Source: UBA2589 sp965223235
Lineage (GTDB): Bacteria > Gemmatimonadota > Gemmatimonadetes > Longimicrobiales > Gaopeijiaceae
Assembly (NCBI GenBank): GCA_965223235.1
Contig: CBDCVV010000004.1
Span: 1-64,000 of the forward strand
Reading direction: 5' to 3'
Length of the DNA: 64,000 nucleotides
In this document: piece by piece, positions 8,540 to 15,843 of the stretch
Layout of the letters: each line of letters starts with the position of its first letter
Position numbering within the stretch: position 1 is the stretch's first letter
The notes under the pieces: generated by a model
The model's database searches: none
The model's input: only the letters and a program-made list of their open reading frames with translations
What the model was told of the DNA's origin: nothing
Made by a program: the position numbers and the translations under genes

Positions 8540-8791
8540 TCAGCGCAGCTTCGAAAGACGTCGGAGATTCTGCGCCTTCTCGAGGAGGGACGTCGTGCGG
8601 TCTGCGAGATCCTCGTCGGGGGGTGTAAGCAATTCTCGGATGTCGAGGAGGACCTCGAGGTGCAGCTGATCGCGCTGATACTCGAAGTCGAGCGTCCCCA
8701 TCCGCGTGGCATCTTCCGAAGCCTCGGCTGAGCGAAACGCCTCCCGGTACACCTTCTCCAAGCTTTGTAACACACGGTCCCGACTACGCAA
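8540..8791 (-). CDS. Hypothetical protein (83 aa)
   Basis: A short, mostly helical, charged protein (VLQSLEKVYREAFRSAE, LHLEVLLDIRELLTPPDED, LLEKAQNLRRLSKLR) with no Cys pairs and no membrane segment. It ends 9 nt before the cobalamin adenosyltransferase start, so it sits in the same operon. This frame was chosen over the overlapping 8527-8844 frame because that one is Ser/Arg-rich and looks like a shadow. I do not recognise a family. Confidence 0.6.
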   Translation of the reverse strand: MRSRDRVLQSLEKVYREAFRSAEASEDATRMGTLDFEYQRDQLHLEVLLDIRELLTPPDEDLADRTTSLLEKAQNLRRLSKLR

Positions 8792-8840
8792 TGCGACGCC
8801 CCCTCTCCTTTGAACTCCTCACGCACACCATGGTTCGCGG

Positions 8841-9530
8841 TCAAACGTCTACCAAGACTCGCGCACCGGGTCCTGACTCGTAATACCCCCGGACTGCACC
8901 TCGGAGGTCGTCCAGACGACCCTCGAAATAGTGGTCCGTCTCGGGCACTCGGACCAGCGTGACATGCGATCCCAAGGGTGCGAGGGCAACCGCAACCCGT
9001 TCTCCCGGACCGAACTCGTCGTTCTCTCCCTGTACGACGAGGACTGGCTTCTCGGCCCTGGCCAAGTACTCGAAGTCGTAACGCTCATCGAGATCGACCG
9101 GGAGGCCCAAACCGAGGAGCGCGGCAACGCGATCGTCTTCGGCCCCGACCGAGAGACCCACCATCGAGCCAAAGGAGAACCCGCCCATGACCAAAGGCAG
9201 ATCGGGGTACCGGTCGGCGAGCCAGTCGAGTGCCGCACGAGCGTCGTCTTGCTCACCGATCCCTTCGTCGTAGCTCCCTGAACTCGTGCCCACTCCTCGG
9301 AAGTTGAACCGGAGGACAACCAAGCCGGCATCGTTCAGCCCCTGGGCCGCTCGGTACACCGCCTTGGTGTGCATGGTACCCCCGTGGAGCGGATGGGGGT
9401 GGCACACGATCGCTGCGCCACGCGGCGCATCGTCAGGCTCCCGGAGGAGCGCCTCCAGCTGCCCGTGGTCGACCGGAATTTGCACCTTTTCAACTCGGCT
9501 ACGAGGGTGGAAGAGTGCGTCGGACGCCAA
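8841..9530 (-). CDS. Alpha/beta hydrolase
   Basis: A 229-residue cytosolic alpha/beta hydrolase. It has the early CHPHPLHGGTMHTKAVY segment, FNFRGVGTSSGSYDEG, the nucleophile elbow GGFSFGS (Ser), an Asp in VVQGENDEFG and a catalytic His in VPETDHYFEGR. This is the pattern of a small family of predicted esterases or dienelactone-hydrolase-like proteins that often keep a CHPHP motif. It is the first gene of the minus-strand operon continuing to 7374. The substrate is unknown. Confidence 0.8.
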   Translation of the reverse strand: MASDALFHPRSRVEKVQIPVDHGQLEALLREPDDAPRGAAIVCHPHPLHGGTMHTKAVYRAAQGLNDAGLVVLRFNFRGVGTSSGSYDEGIGEQDDARAALDWLADRYPDLPLVMGGFSFGSMVGLSVGAEDDRVAALLGLGLPVDLDERYDFEYLARAEKPVLVVQGENDEFGPGERVAVALAPLGSHVTLVRVPETDHYFEGRLDDLRGAVRGYYESGPGARVLVDV

Positions 9531-9609
9531 CTTAGGGATCTTTCGCCCGCGTCACCCACGGTTATCTTCATCGTGGAGCGCAGGGTGGTCAAGCGACATG
9601 GAGTAGACG

Positions 9610-10095
9610 ATGCACGCGTCCGAGGTCACACCCGAGATCGCAGCCCAGGCGAACGAGCTCTATTGGGGATCGTCGGCAAGCGTCAACCGGATCGCCGAAG
9701 AGCTGGATCTCTCGAAGGGTGCGCTGTACAGCACGATCGAGCCGCTCGTCAGTGGACTCGGGTGTCCACTTTGCGGCGATCAGGTCGGATACCCGAATCG
9801 CACCGCGAGAGACAAGGAGCAACTCGACTGTCCGACGTGCGACTGGGACGGGGCACCGGACGAGACGATGAGCTGGACGGAGGAAGAGGAAGAGGACCCT
9901 GAAGCGCCAGATGGCGAGACCATTGCCGCGCCCCCGGAGAGCCGGGGTCTGGCTGTTTCGCTCACCACTCAGTCCGATCCGGAGGAGGCTGACGCCCGAA
10001 GAAGGGATGCCTCCCTTCTCCACACCATCGCCAAGGGCGCGATGATTGGCGGCACGGTCGGGCTTGCACTCGTGATCTGGGCTCGGCGCCGGTAG
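9610..10095 (+). CDS. HTH and zinc-ribbon membrane protein
   Basis: A 161-residue protein with three parts: an N-terminal helix-turn-helix-like region (~10-45, SASVNRIAEELDLSKGALYSTI); a zinc ribbon with two Cys pairs (CPLCGDQ and CPTCDWDG, ~55-80); an acidic linker (SWTEEEEEDPEAPDG); and one C-terminal transmembrane helix (TIAKGAMIGGTVGLALVIWA) ending in Arg. It ends 9 nt before the RDD gene. A membrane-tethered DNA-binding or sensing role is inferred. The regulatory target is unknown. Confidence 0.6.
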   Translation: MHASEVTPEIAAQANELYWGSSASVNRIAEELDLSKGALYSTIEPLVSGLGCPLCGDQVGYPNRTARDKEQLDCPTCDWDGAPDETMSWTEEEEEDPEAPDGETIAAPPESRGLAVSLTTQSDPEEADARRRDASLLHTIAKGAMIGGTVGLALVIWARRR

Positions 10096-10104
10096 CGTCC
10101 GGTC

Positions 10105-11349
10105 ATGGCTACCAACACCCACCGAGATCCGCGGAGCATCATCACGCCCGATGCCTTCGAGGTCGCAGGCCACCTGGTGGGGACGCCACTCGCGTCGCCC
10201 CGTCGACGAGCGGTCGCCATGCTCATCGACGGCTTCGCGATCGTGCTCCTTACGGTCGCCACGACCAACTTTTCACTCCTCCTCGGCGTGGTCGCGGCTG
10301 TCTTCTTCATGCGAGCCGGCTTCAAGCGCACCGAGGTCCGGAACAGCGTCTTCGGCCGCGCCATGCGATTCTCGGTGGGCTGCCTGGGGTTCCTGATCGC
10401 GATCGTCACGGTGGTGCTGTGGTCCATCTTCGGCTTGGGCTTCGATGCGAGTGATGAGCTGGAGCAGGGGTTGGAGTCGGGAAGGATCCAAACGCTTGCG
10501 ACCGGAGCTCTCGCCGAGCTCGGCCTCTTTGACGACCTGGTCCTCCAAGGCGACCGCGAGGCGGTCGTGACCATCTTGGATGGCGCGATCCGAGGGGCGC
10601 GCGGGTTGCAGCTCCCCGAAGACGAAGTGCGCGACCTGGTGGTTCAGCTCCGAACGGATTCCACGGCGTCCGCTCTCGATATTCCCGCGATCGTCGACAG
10701 TATCATGGCGGCGACCCCGGTCGAGGCCGAGTTCGCGGAAGCGGAGTCCAACGAGGCCATGGACGAGGAGTTCGCGGACCTTTCCGACGCGCAGGCTCTG
10801 GCGGCCCTGCTCGAGCTGGAGTCGGCGGAACCCGACGACGAAGAGGCGCAAGACCGGCGCGCGGCTCTACAGCAACGCATTGCTGCTTCGCTGGCGGAGG
10901 ACACGCTCCGAGCACTAGGAGAACGTGTGGAGCGACTCCGAGAGGACGTGGAGGATGCCGAGCGGGCGCGAGACGACGCTCAGGCGGAGGTGAATCGACT
11001 CGAGAACCGAGGCCTGCTCTCGATGGTGCTCAATGTTCTCGACGAGCTCGGCTTCGGCTTCGGTTGGGGAGCGCTCTACCTGACGATCTTCCTCTCGTGG
11101 TGGAATGGTCAGACCGTCGGTAAGCGCATGATGGGCGTGCGAGTGGTGCGACTCGATGGCGGGCCGATCAACTGGTGGATCGCGTTCGAACGCGCGGGAG
11201 GGTACGCGGCCGGGCTATTCACGGGCCTGCTCGGATTCGCCCAGGTGTGGTGGGACGGGAACCGGCAGATGATCCACGACCGAATTGTGGGCACCGTCGT
11301 CGTGAGGGAAGGAAAGGCGAAGGTGGCCGACTGGGAGTCCGCACTGTGA
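10105..11349 (+). CDS. RDD family membrane protein with coiled-coil insert
   Basis: A 414-residue integral membrane protein. The RDD domain is split: its first half (~35-105) contains LASPRRRAVAMLIDGFAIVL and two transmembrane helices, its second half (~310-400) contains NGQTVGKRMMGVRVVRLDGG and IHDRIVGTVVV. Between them lies a ~200-residue acidic helical insert (LSDAQALAALLELESAEPDDE, LREDVEDAERARDDAQAEVNR) that looks like a coiled coil. RDD proteins are often small membrane proteins of unknown or transport-related role, so the insert is unusual. It sits in a plus-strand run leading to ccdA. Confidence 0.8.
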   Translation: MATNTHRDPRSIITPDAFEVAGHLVGTPLASPRRRAVAMLIDGFAIVLLTVATTNFSLLLGVVAAVFFMRAGFKRTEVRNSVFGRAMRFSVGCLGFLIAIVTVVLWSIFGLGFDASDELEQGLESGRIQTLATGALAELGLFDDLVLQGDREAVVTILDGAIRGARGLQLPEDEVRDLVVQLRTDSTASALDIPAIVDSIMAATPVEAEFAEAESNEAMDEEFADLSDAQALAALLELESAEPDDEEAQDRRAALQQRIAASLAEDTLRALGERVERLREDVEDAERARDDAQAEVNRLENRGLLSMVLNVLDELGFGFGWGALYLTIFLSWWNGQTVGKRMMGVRVVRLDGGPINWWIAFERAGGYAAGLFTGLLGFAQVWWDGNRQMIHDRIVGTVVVREGKAKVADWESAL

Positions 11350-11371
11350 ACGCCGGACAGTAAGCCACGAG

Positions 11372-12109
11372 ATGGAAGTCACGATTTCGCTCCCACTCGC
11401 CTTCGCGGCCGGGCTGGTCTCGTTTCTCTCTCCGTGCATTCTCCCGATCGTTCCGACCTACGTTGCGTTCGTTTCAGGTCTGACGTTTGGAGAGCTTTCC
11501 GAGCGTCCGACCGGAGAGGTGCGTCGCAAGGCCGCCATCCACTCCGTCTTCTTCGTGCTCGGCTTCAGCATCGTCTTCATGACCCTGGGGCTGGCAGCGA
11601 CCGCGATGGGGCCGGCTATCGCCCAGTCGTTGCCGTGGATCAACCGGGTGGGTGGGATCGTCGTCATCTTCTTTGCCCTTCATCTGCTGGGGCTTGTTCA
11701 GATCCCTGCCTTGGCACGCGAATGGCGGGTGCGATCCGAGAAGGCACCGCTCAGTCCACTGGGTGCACTCTTGGTTGGAGTCGGCTTCGGGGCAGGATGG
11801 AGTCCGTGTATAGGGCCGGTCCTGGCAACCATCTTGCTCTACGCTAGCCTCGAAGCAACGATGGCGAGTGGTGTCATCTTACTGGGGACCTACGCGCTCG
11901 GTCTGGGTATACCGTTCGTCGCCGCATCGATGAGCATCAACTGGTTCTTGGCCGGGAGTCAGGCTGCCCGCCGCTGGATCAGGCCGATCCAACGGGTGGC
12001 CGGAACCGTGCTCTTCGTCATCGGTCTTCTTATGGTTACGGGCCACTTCGCAACGATGACGGCCGCGCTGGCCGACATGGGGCAACTCATCACCTTGGAA
12101 CCGCAATGA
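11372..12109 (+). CDS. ccdA: Cytochrome c biogenesis / thiol-disulfide transport protein CcdA
   Basis: A 245-residue polytopic membrane protein with about six transmembrane helices, moving reducing equivalents from cytoplasmic thioredoxin across the membrane. Family signatures are LVSFLSPCILPIVPTYVAFVSG (first Cys-Pro motif) and VGFGAGWSPCIGPVLATIL (second). Its stop overlaps the start of the DsbA-like gene as ATGA, which supports the idea that the neighbour is its redox client. Confidence 0.93.
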   Translation: MEVTISLPLAFAAGLVSFLSPCILPIVPTYVAFVSGLTFGELSERPTGEVRRKAAIHSVFFVLGFSIVFMTLGLAATAMGPAIAQSLPWINRVGGIVVIFFALHLLGLVQIPALAREWRVRSEKAPLSPLGALLVGVGFGAGWSPCIGPVLATILLYASLEATMASGVILLGTYALGLGIPFVAASMSINWFLAGSQAARRWIRPIQRVAGTVLFVIGLLMVTGHFATMTAALADMGQLITLEPQ

Positions 12110-12873
12110 GGAAGCAGTCATCTCTCCTTCTCGCTCTGGTGGGCACTATTGCCCTACTCGGGTGCTCCGACGGGCAGGAGAGCTCCGACACGTCGGACCT
12201 GTCACGAGACCTGCTCGCGGCACCCGCCGGTGATGGGGTCTCAACCCCGGTGGCGACCAACCCGGACTTCGTCAACACGGACGCGCCACGCATCCAGGTC
12301 TCGGAAGTCGGGATCAACCGGGGCGATGTGGACGCGCCCGTGAAGATCGTGGAAATGTCGGACTACGGGTGCGGCTACTGCCGCCAGTTTCACGAAGAGA
12401 CCTTCCCTTCCCTGCTGGCCGAGTTCATCGACACTGGAATGGTCGAGTGGAAGTTCGTGCCCTACATCACGGGGATGTTCGGCAACTCACTACCGGCGAC
12501 GGAGGCCGCAGAGTGCGCGTTCGCGCAGAGTCCTGTGCTCTTCGAGGCCTTGAACCGGCGTCTTTGGGATGAGCAGAGGACGTGGAAGGGTGCGGACGAT
12601 CCGGCGGCGGTGATCCGGCCGTGGGCAGCGGAGGCGGGAGTCGATATGGGGGCTTTCGACGCATGCTTGGCAAGCGACGAGCGTGTTCCCCGGATCGGTA
12701 ACGCGACGACTCTGGCGAGCCAGCTCGGTGTACGAGGCACACCAACGTTCATCGTGATCGGCTTTGCTCCGCTTCAAGGAGCGCTTCCCCTCGACACCTT
12801 CCGTCAGTTGCTGACTGCAGTGCATACCGAGGTGACGACGAATGCCGGGGGTGGGGAGCCAGGCGCTCCGTAG
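12106..12873 (+). CDS. DsbA-family thioredoxin-fold lipoprotein
   Basis: A 255-residue protein. The signal ends ALLGCSDGQE, so it is predicted to be a lipoprotein on the outside of the inner membrane or in the outer membrane. The thioredoxin-like fold follows, with active site CGYC in DYGCGYCRQFHEETFP, helical insertion at ~120-190, and the cis-Pro loop VRGTPTFIVIG. It resembles DsbA/DsbG or BdbD types that oxidise or isomerise disulfides. Coupled by ATGA overlap to ccdA, so it is likely kept reduced by CcdA. Confidence 0.88.
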   Translation: MRKQSSLLLALVGTIALLGCSDGQESSDTSDLSRDLLAAPAGDGVSTPVATNPDFVNTDAPRIQVSEVGINRGDVDAPVKIVEMSDYGCGYCRQFHEETFPSLLAEFIDTGMVEWKFVPYITGMFGNSLPATEAAECAFAQSPVLFEALNRRLWDEQRTWKGADDPAAVIRPWAAEAGVDMGAFDACLASDERVPRIGNATTLASQLGVRGTPTFIVIGFAPLQGALPLDTFRQLLTAVHTEVTTNAGGGEPGAP

Positions 12874-12880
12874 CTCGGTC

Positions 12881-13813
12881 ATGATTCGACCCCTGCTCGG
12901 CGTTGGCGCTGCCGTCCTAGGTCTCGTGCTATGGGTCGATGCGCGAGAAGGGCAGGCGGAACCCGATGTGGCTGGTGTGGTCGAAGAGCCCTCAGTAGCG
13001 TGGACGCCGGCCGAGCCTGGCGAAGGGACGCTTTTCCAGATTTTGGTGCAGGCGTCCGACAGCACCCCGGTGGCGGGGCTGCATGGGGAGATCGCGGGCG
13101 AGGAGCTTCACTTCGCGCGGGGGGCCGAGGGTCGCTTCTCCAGCTTAGCTCCCGCTCCAGTCGGTACGGGGGAGAGTGTCGAAGTCACCCTCCGGGTCGT
13201 GTACGAGGGTGGTGGTGAGGGGCGGATGACGCGTTCAATCCCCGTGCTGGCCGGCAGTTACCGACACGAGGAGCTGAGCGTGGCGCCCCGCTTTGGACGA
13301 CCGATGGACGAAGCCGATCGGGCGCGCCTCGAGGTCGATCGGGAGAAGGCCGCTCAGGCGTCTGCCGAGGCGCACCGAACACCACCGCTTTGGGGCAACC
13401 AGGTGGTGATGCCACGGGACAGTCGGGTGACGAGTGGCTTCGGCGATGGGCGTATTTTTAATGGACAAGTCTCGAGTCGTCACATGGGACTCGATTTGCG
13501 GGGGCGGTGGGGGGACACCGTGGTCGCCGCGGCACGGGGGGTCGTGTCGGTTGTCGACCCGTTTCTCTTGGCGGGCAACGTCGTGTACCTCAATCACGGC
13601 GGAGGACTCCTGAGCGGCTACTTCCACCTTAGCGAGCAGCTGGTGGCCGTGGGTGACACCGTGCTACCAGGAGAGGCGATCGGGCTTGCCGGGGCGACCG
13701 GACGCGTGACCGGGCCGCATTTGCACTGGGTGCTGCGCTACGGGAGAACGAGTCTCGATCCGAGAAGTTGGTTCGGCGTGCTCTCGGGGCAGCAGGACGA
13801 ACCGGACGGCTGA
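12881..13813 (+). CDS. M23 family (LytM) peptidase
   Basis: About 310 residues. An N-terminal signal or anchor (PLLGVGAAVLGLVLWV) is followed by a beta-rich domain (~30-150), then a LytM-type zinc endopeptidase domain. Metal and catalytic residues appear in SSRHMGLDLRG (His and Asp) and GPHLHWVLRYG (HxH). An in-frame ATG at 12842 overlaps the DsbA-like gene; 12881 is chosen because it begins the signal sequence. It is predicted to cleave peptidoglycan cross-links, or to bind them. Last gene of the ccdA group. Confidence 0.85.
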   Translation: MIRPLLGVGAAVLGLVLWVDAREGQAEPDVAGVVEEPSVAWTPAEPGEGTLFQILVQASDSTPVAGLHGEIAGEELHFARGAEGRFSSLAPAPVGTGESVEVTLRVVYEGGGEGRMTRSIPVLAGSYRHEELSVAPRFGRPMDEADRARLEVDREKAAQASAEAHRTPPLWGNQVVMPRDSRVTSGFGDGRIFNGQVSSRHMGLDLRGRWGDTVVAAARGVVSVVDPFLLAGNVVYLNHGGGLLSGYFHLSEQLVAVGDTVLPGEAIGLAGATGRVTGPHLHWVLRYGRTSLDPRSWFGVLSGQQDEPDG

Positions 13814-13851
13814 CGCCAGCTACCCGAACAGCCGCAACGTACCGCCGAGTG

Positions 13852-13881
13852 TTGACACGTCCTCCGTAGCGGCAATATAGT
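13852..13881 (+). promoter_or_regulatory. Sigma-70-type promoter of the MarR-family gene
   Basis: TTGACA at 13852-13857 and TATAGT at 13876-13881, spacer 18 nt. The predicted transcription start falls at about 13888, the A of the ATG itself, so the mRNA is probably leaderless. Confidence 0.7.
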
Positions 13882-13895
13882 TGCGGCATGCAACC
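13879..13895. promoter_or_regulatory. Candidate MarR operator, copy 1
   Basis: Inverted repeat AGTTG-N7-CAACC (inner part GTTGC-N5-GCAAC is perfect). It overlaps the end of the -10 box, the predicted transcription start and the start codon of the MarR gene. The same half-sites with the same spacing recur before arsM. Confidence 0.55.
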
Positions 13896-14385
13896 ACCTG
13901 CCATTGCTGCCCCGCCGAACCTTCTGAGCGACGCTCGCGCGCTCTCTCGCACGCTCAGCGAACTCATACGGGTCGTTCAGTTTCGAGACCGCGACCGGTC
14001 GTGTTGCTACGGGATTAGTGTGAGCCAGTGCTATGCACTAAAGGGCGTCTGTGACGCCGGGTCGATGACCGTCAACGAACTTTCCGCCCACCTCTATCTC
14101 GACAAGAGCACGGCAAGCCGTATTGCGAACGGTCTGGTGGAGCGCGGATTGTTGGCCAGAACACGCGATGTAGACGACGGCCGGATCGTGCGACTCGTCT
14201 CCACGCCAGAGGGCTCCGTTATCCATCAGCGCATCGAAGAGGATCTGGTGCGAGAGTACGCAGAACTTCTTTCGGACTTCGACGACGACGTCCGGCCGGC
14301 TCTCACTGAGCTGGTGCAACGCCTCGGTGGATCGTTCTCTGCGCGAGTCGATGCCTCAGGTGGAAGCTGCTGCACCATCGGATAG
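13888..14385 (+). CDS. MarR-type regulator with Cys pairs, candidate arsenic sensor
   Basis: A 165-residue winged-helix regulator: recognition region at ~60-115 (MTVNELSAHLYLDKSTASRIANGLVERGLLAR, wing VDDGRIVRLVS) flanked by dimerisation helices. Unusual features are Cys39-Cys40, Cys48 and Cys55 in the N-terminal helices (RSCCYGISVSQCYALKGVC) and a terminal SGGSCCTIG. Vicinal thiols suit binding of As(III) or another soft metal. The gene lies 69 nt before arsM and both promoters carry the same inverted repeat. I infer an arsenite-responsive repressor of itself and arsM. Classical ars repressors are ArsR-family, so a MarR version would be less usual. Confidence 0.75.
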   Translation: MQPPAIAAPPNLLSDARALSRTLSELIRVVQFRDRDRSCCYGISVSQCYALKGVCDAGSMTVNELSAHLYLDKSTASRIANGLVERGLLARTRDVDDGRIVRLVSTPEGSVIHQRIEEDLVREYAELLSDFDDDVRPALTELVQRLGGSFSARVDASGGSCCTIG

Positions 14386-14426
14386 AAATGCGTGCCCGGC
14401 CGGTATCGGGGATACGCTCTCATAAC

Positions 14427-14443
14427 AGTTGCAAGACACAACT
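14427..14443. promoter_or_regulatory. Candidate MarR operator, copy 2, before arsM
   Basis: Inverted repeat AGTTG-N7-CAACT, 5 bp perfect arms, matching the repeat at the MarR gene start in arm sequence and spacing. It lies immediately upstream of the arsM Shine-Dalgarno (AGGAG at 14444-14448), so binding would block arsM transcription at or near its start. Confidence 0.5.
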
Positions 14444-14454
14444 AGGAGTGACTA

Positions 14455-15285
14455 ATGAGTCAGGTAGACGTGCACGATCAGAAGCGGGCTGTACGAGACC
14501 GATACGCCAAGGTGGCCACCGAGGGCGGGGGCTGCTGCGAGCCAGCGTGCTGTGGAGAAGGCGAGGGCGCGACTGCAGAGGACATCAGCCGCACCATCGG
14601 GTACTCAGCCGATGAACTCGCGGTGCTCCCTGAAGACGCCAATCTCGGGCTCGGGTGTGGGAATCCGACGGCCATCGCTGAGCTGACGGCGGGACAAACC
14701 GTCCTCGATCTCGGCTCAGGAGGCGGGATCGACTGCTTCTTGGCGTCGAAGCAAGTCGGCAGTGAAGGACATGTGATCGGGGTCGACATGACGCCGGAGA
14801 TGATCGAGCGTGCGAGGAAGAATGCCGAGGCCGGCGGCTTTGACAACGTGGAATTCAGACTCGGCGAGATCGAGGCGCTACCCGTAGCGGATCAGACCGT
14901 CGACGTCGTGATCTCGAACTGTGTCTTGAACCTCAGCACCAATAAGGCTCGCGTGCTCGACGAGGTCTTTCGCGCGCTAAAGCCCGGTGGACGGCTCGTG
15001 GTCTCCGATATGGTCTCGGACCTCCCAGTCCCCGCGGTGCTCGAGGGCAATCTCGACGCGATCGCCGCATGTCTCCCGACGTACCGGGAGGCTTACCTCG
15101 GCGAGTTTAGGGACGCAGGGTTTGCGGATGTCAGAATTACCTCCGAGACGCCATACCCTCCCGAGTTCATCCTCGATGATCCGCAGGTGCAGGCATTCCT
15201 CAAGGACCACCCCGAAGAGACGACAGCTATCACCGACTTCGCGAAGTCCATATCCGGTGCGCACTTCGAGGCTTCCCGGAAATAG
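14455..15285 (+). CDS. arsM: Arsenite S-adenosylmethionine methyltransferase
   Basis: A 276-residue methyltransferase that converts As(III) to methylated arsenicals using SAM. SAM motif I is VLDLGSGGGIDCFLA. Three Cys expected for As(III) binding are present: C68 (GLGCGNP), C156 (ISNCVLNLS) and C206 (IAACLPTY). Extra N-terminal Cys pairs (GGCCEPACCGEG) may also bind arsenic. AGGAG lies 6 nt before the ATG. It follows the Cys-rich MarR gene and shares its putative operator, which supports arsenic-inducible detoxification by methylation. Confidence 0.93.
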   Translation: MSQVDVHDQKRAVRDRYAKVATEGGGCCEPACCGEGEGATAEDISRTIGYSADELAVLPEDANLGLGCGNPTAIAELTAGQTVLDLGSGGGIDCFLASKQVGSEGHVIGVDMTPEMIERARKNAEAGGFDNVEFRLGEIEALPVADQTVDVVISNCVLNLSTNKARVLDEVFRALKPGGRLVVSDMVSDLPVPAVLEGNLDAIAACLPTYREAYLGEFRDAGFADVRITSETPYPPEFILDDPQVQAFLKDHPEETTAITDFAKSISGAHFEASRK

Positions 15286-15354
15286 AACGGGAATCGCGGT
15301 TCCGGTTGGGTGGCTGTCGCGAGGGGTGCATCACTGACCGGGAGAAGTCACGGA

Positions 15355-15828
15355 TCAAGGCCGAATAGCTTCGGCCTCAACAAGTAGCCGCCGAAGCTCT
15401 TCGACACGCGCGAGGTTCACGCCCATGTCGCCACTGCCGATGCGTGAGGCGGAACGGACTACGAGCTCACGGTCCGGCTGGATGAAGAGCTCGAGATCGT
15501 CGATGAAGCGGAAGACCTTCGAGCGCACCTCCGCGTGGATGTAAATGTCCGTGGAGGAGATCACCCGCGTACGCGGCATAGTCTCCACGACCTCTAGGAG
15601 GCGCGGGACCATGTCACGACGGTGAATCGCCCCCCGCACGAACATACGCTCGACCCCGTCGGGGTGACGTAGTCCGGTGTGCACGCAGTTCGGCGTACCT
15701 GGACAGGGATGGAGTCCCGTGCTCGTCACACCTACCGTCGCGGGAACTCCCGGCCATATCACCACCGCCGCAAGGACGAGAAGCGTCGCGACCACGAACG
15801 CAACGAGCCATCTGCGAGACTTCTGCAC
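15355..15828 (-). CDS. DUF1499 family membrane-anchored protein
   Basis: A 157-residue protein with one N-terminal transmembrane helix (WLVAFVVATLLVLAAVVIW) and a DUF1499 domain: CPGTPNCVHT, the middle FRFIDDLELFIQPDRELV, and the conserved end RSASRIGSGDMGVNLARVEEL. The family is widespread and uncharacterised. It ends tail to tail with arsM and lies 16 nt after the next minus-strand gene, so it may be co-transcribed with it. Confidence 0.85.
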   Translation of the reverse strand: MQKSRRWLVAFVVATLLVLAAVVIWPGVPATVGVTSTGLHPCPGTPNCVHTGLRHPDGVERMFVRGAIHRRDMVPRLLEVVETMPRTRVISSTDIYIHAEVRSKVFRFIDDLELFIQPDRELVVRSASRIGSGDMGVNLARVEELRRLLVEAEAIRP

Positions 15829-15843
15829 GCCGCGCCGCGACCG

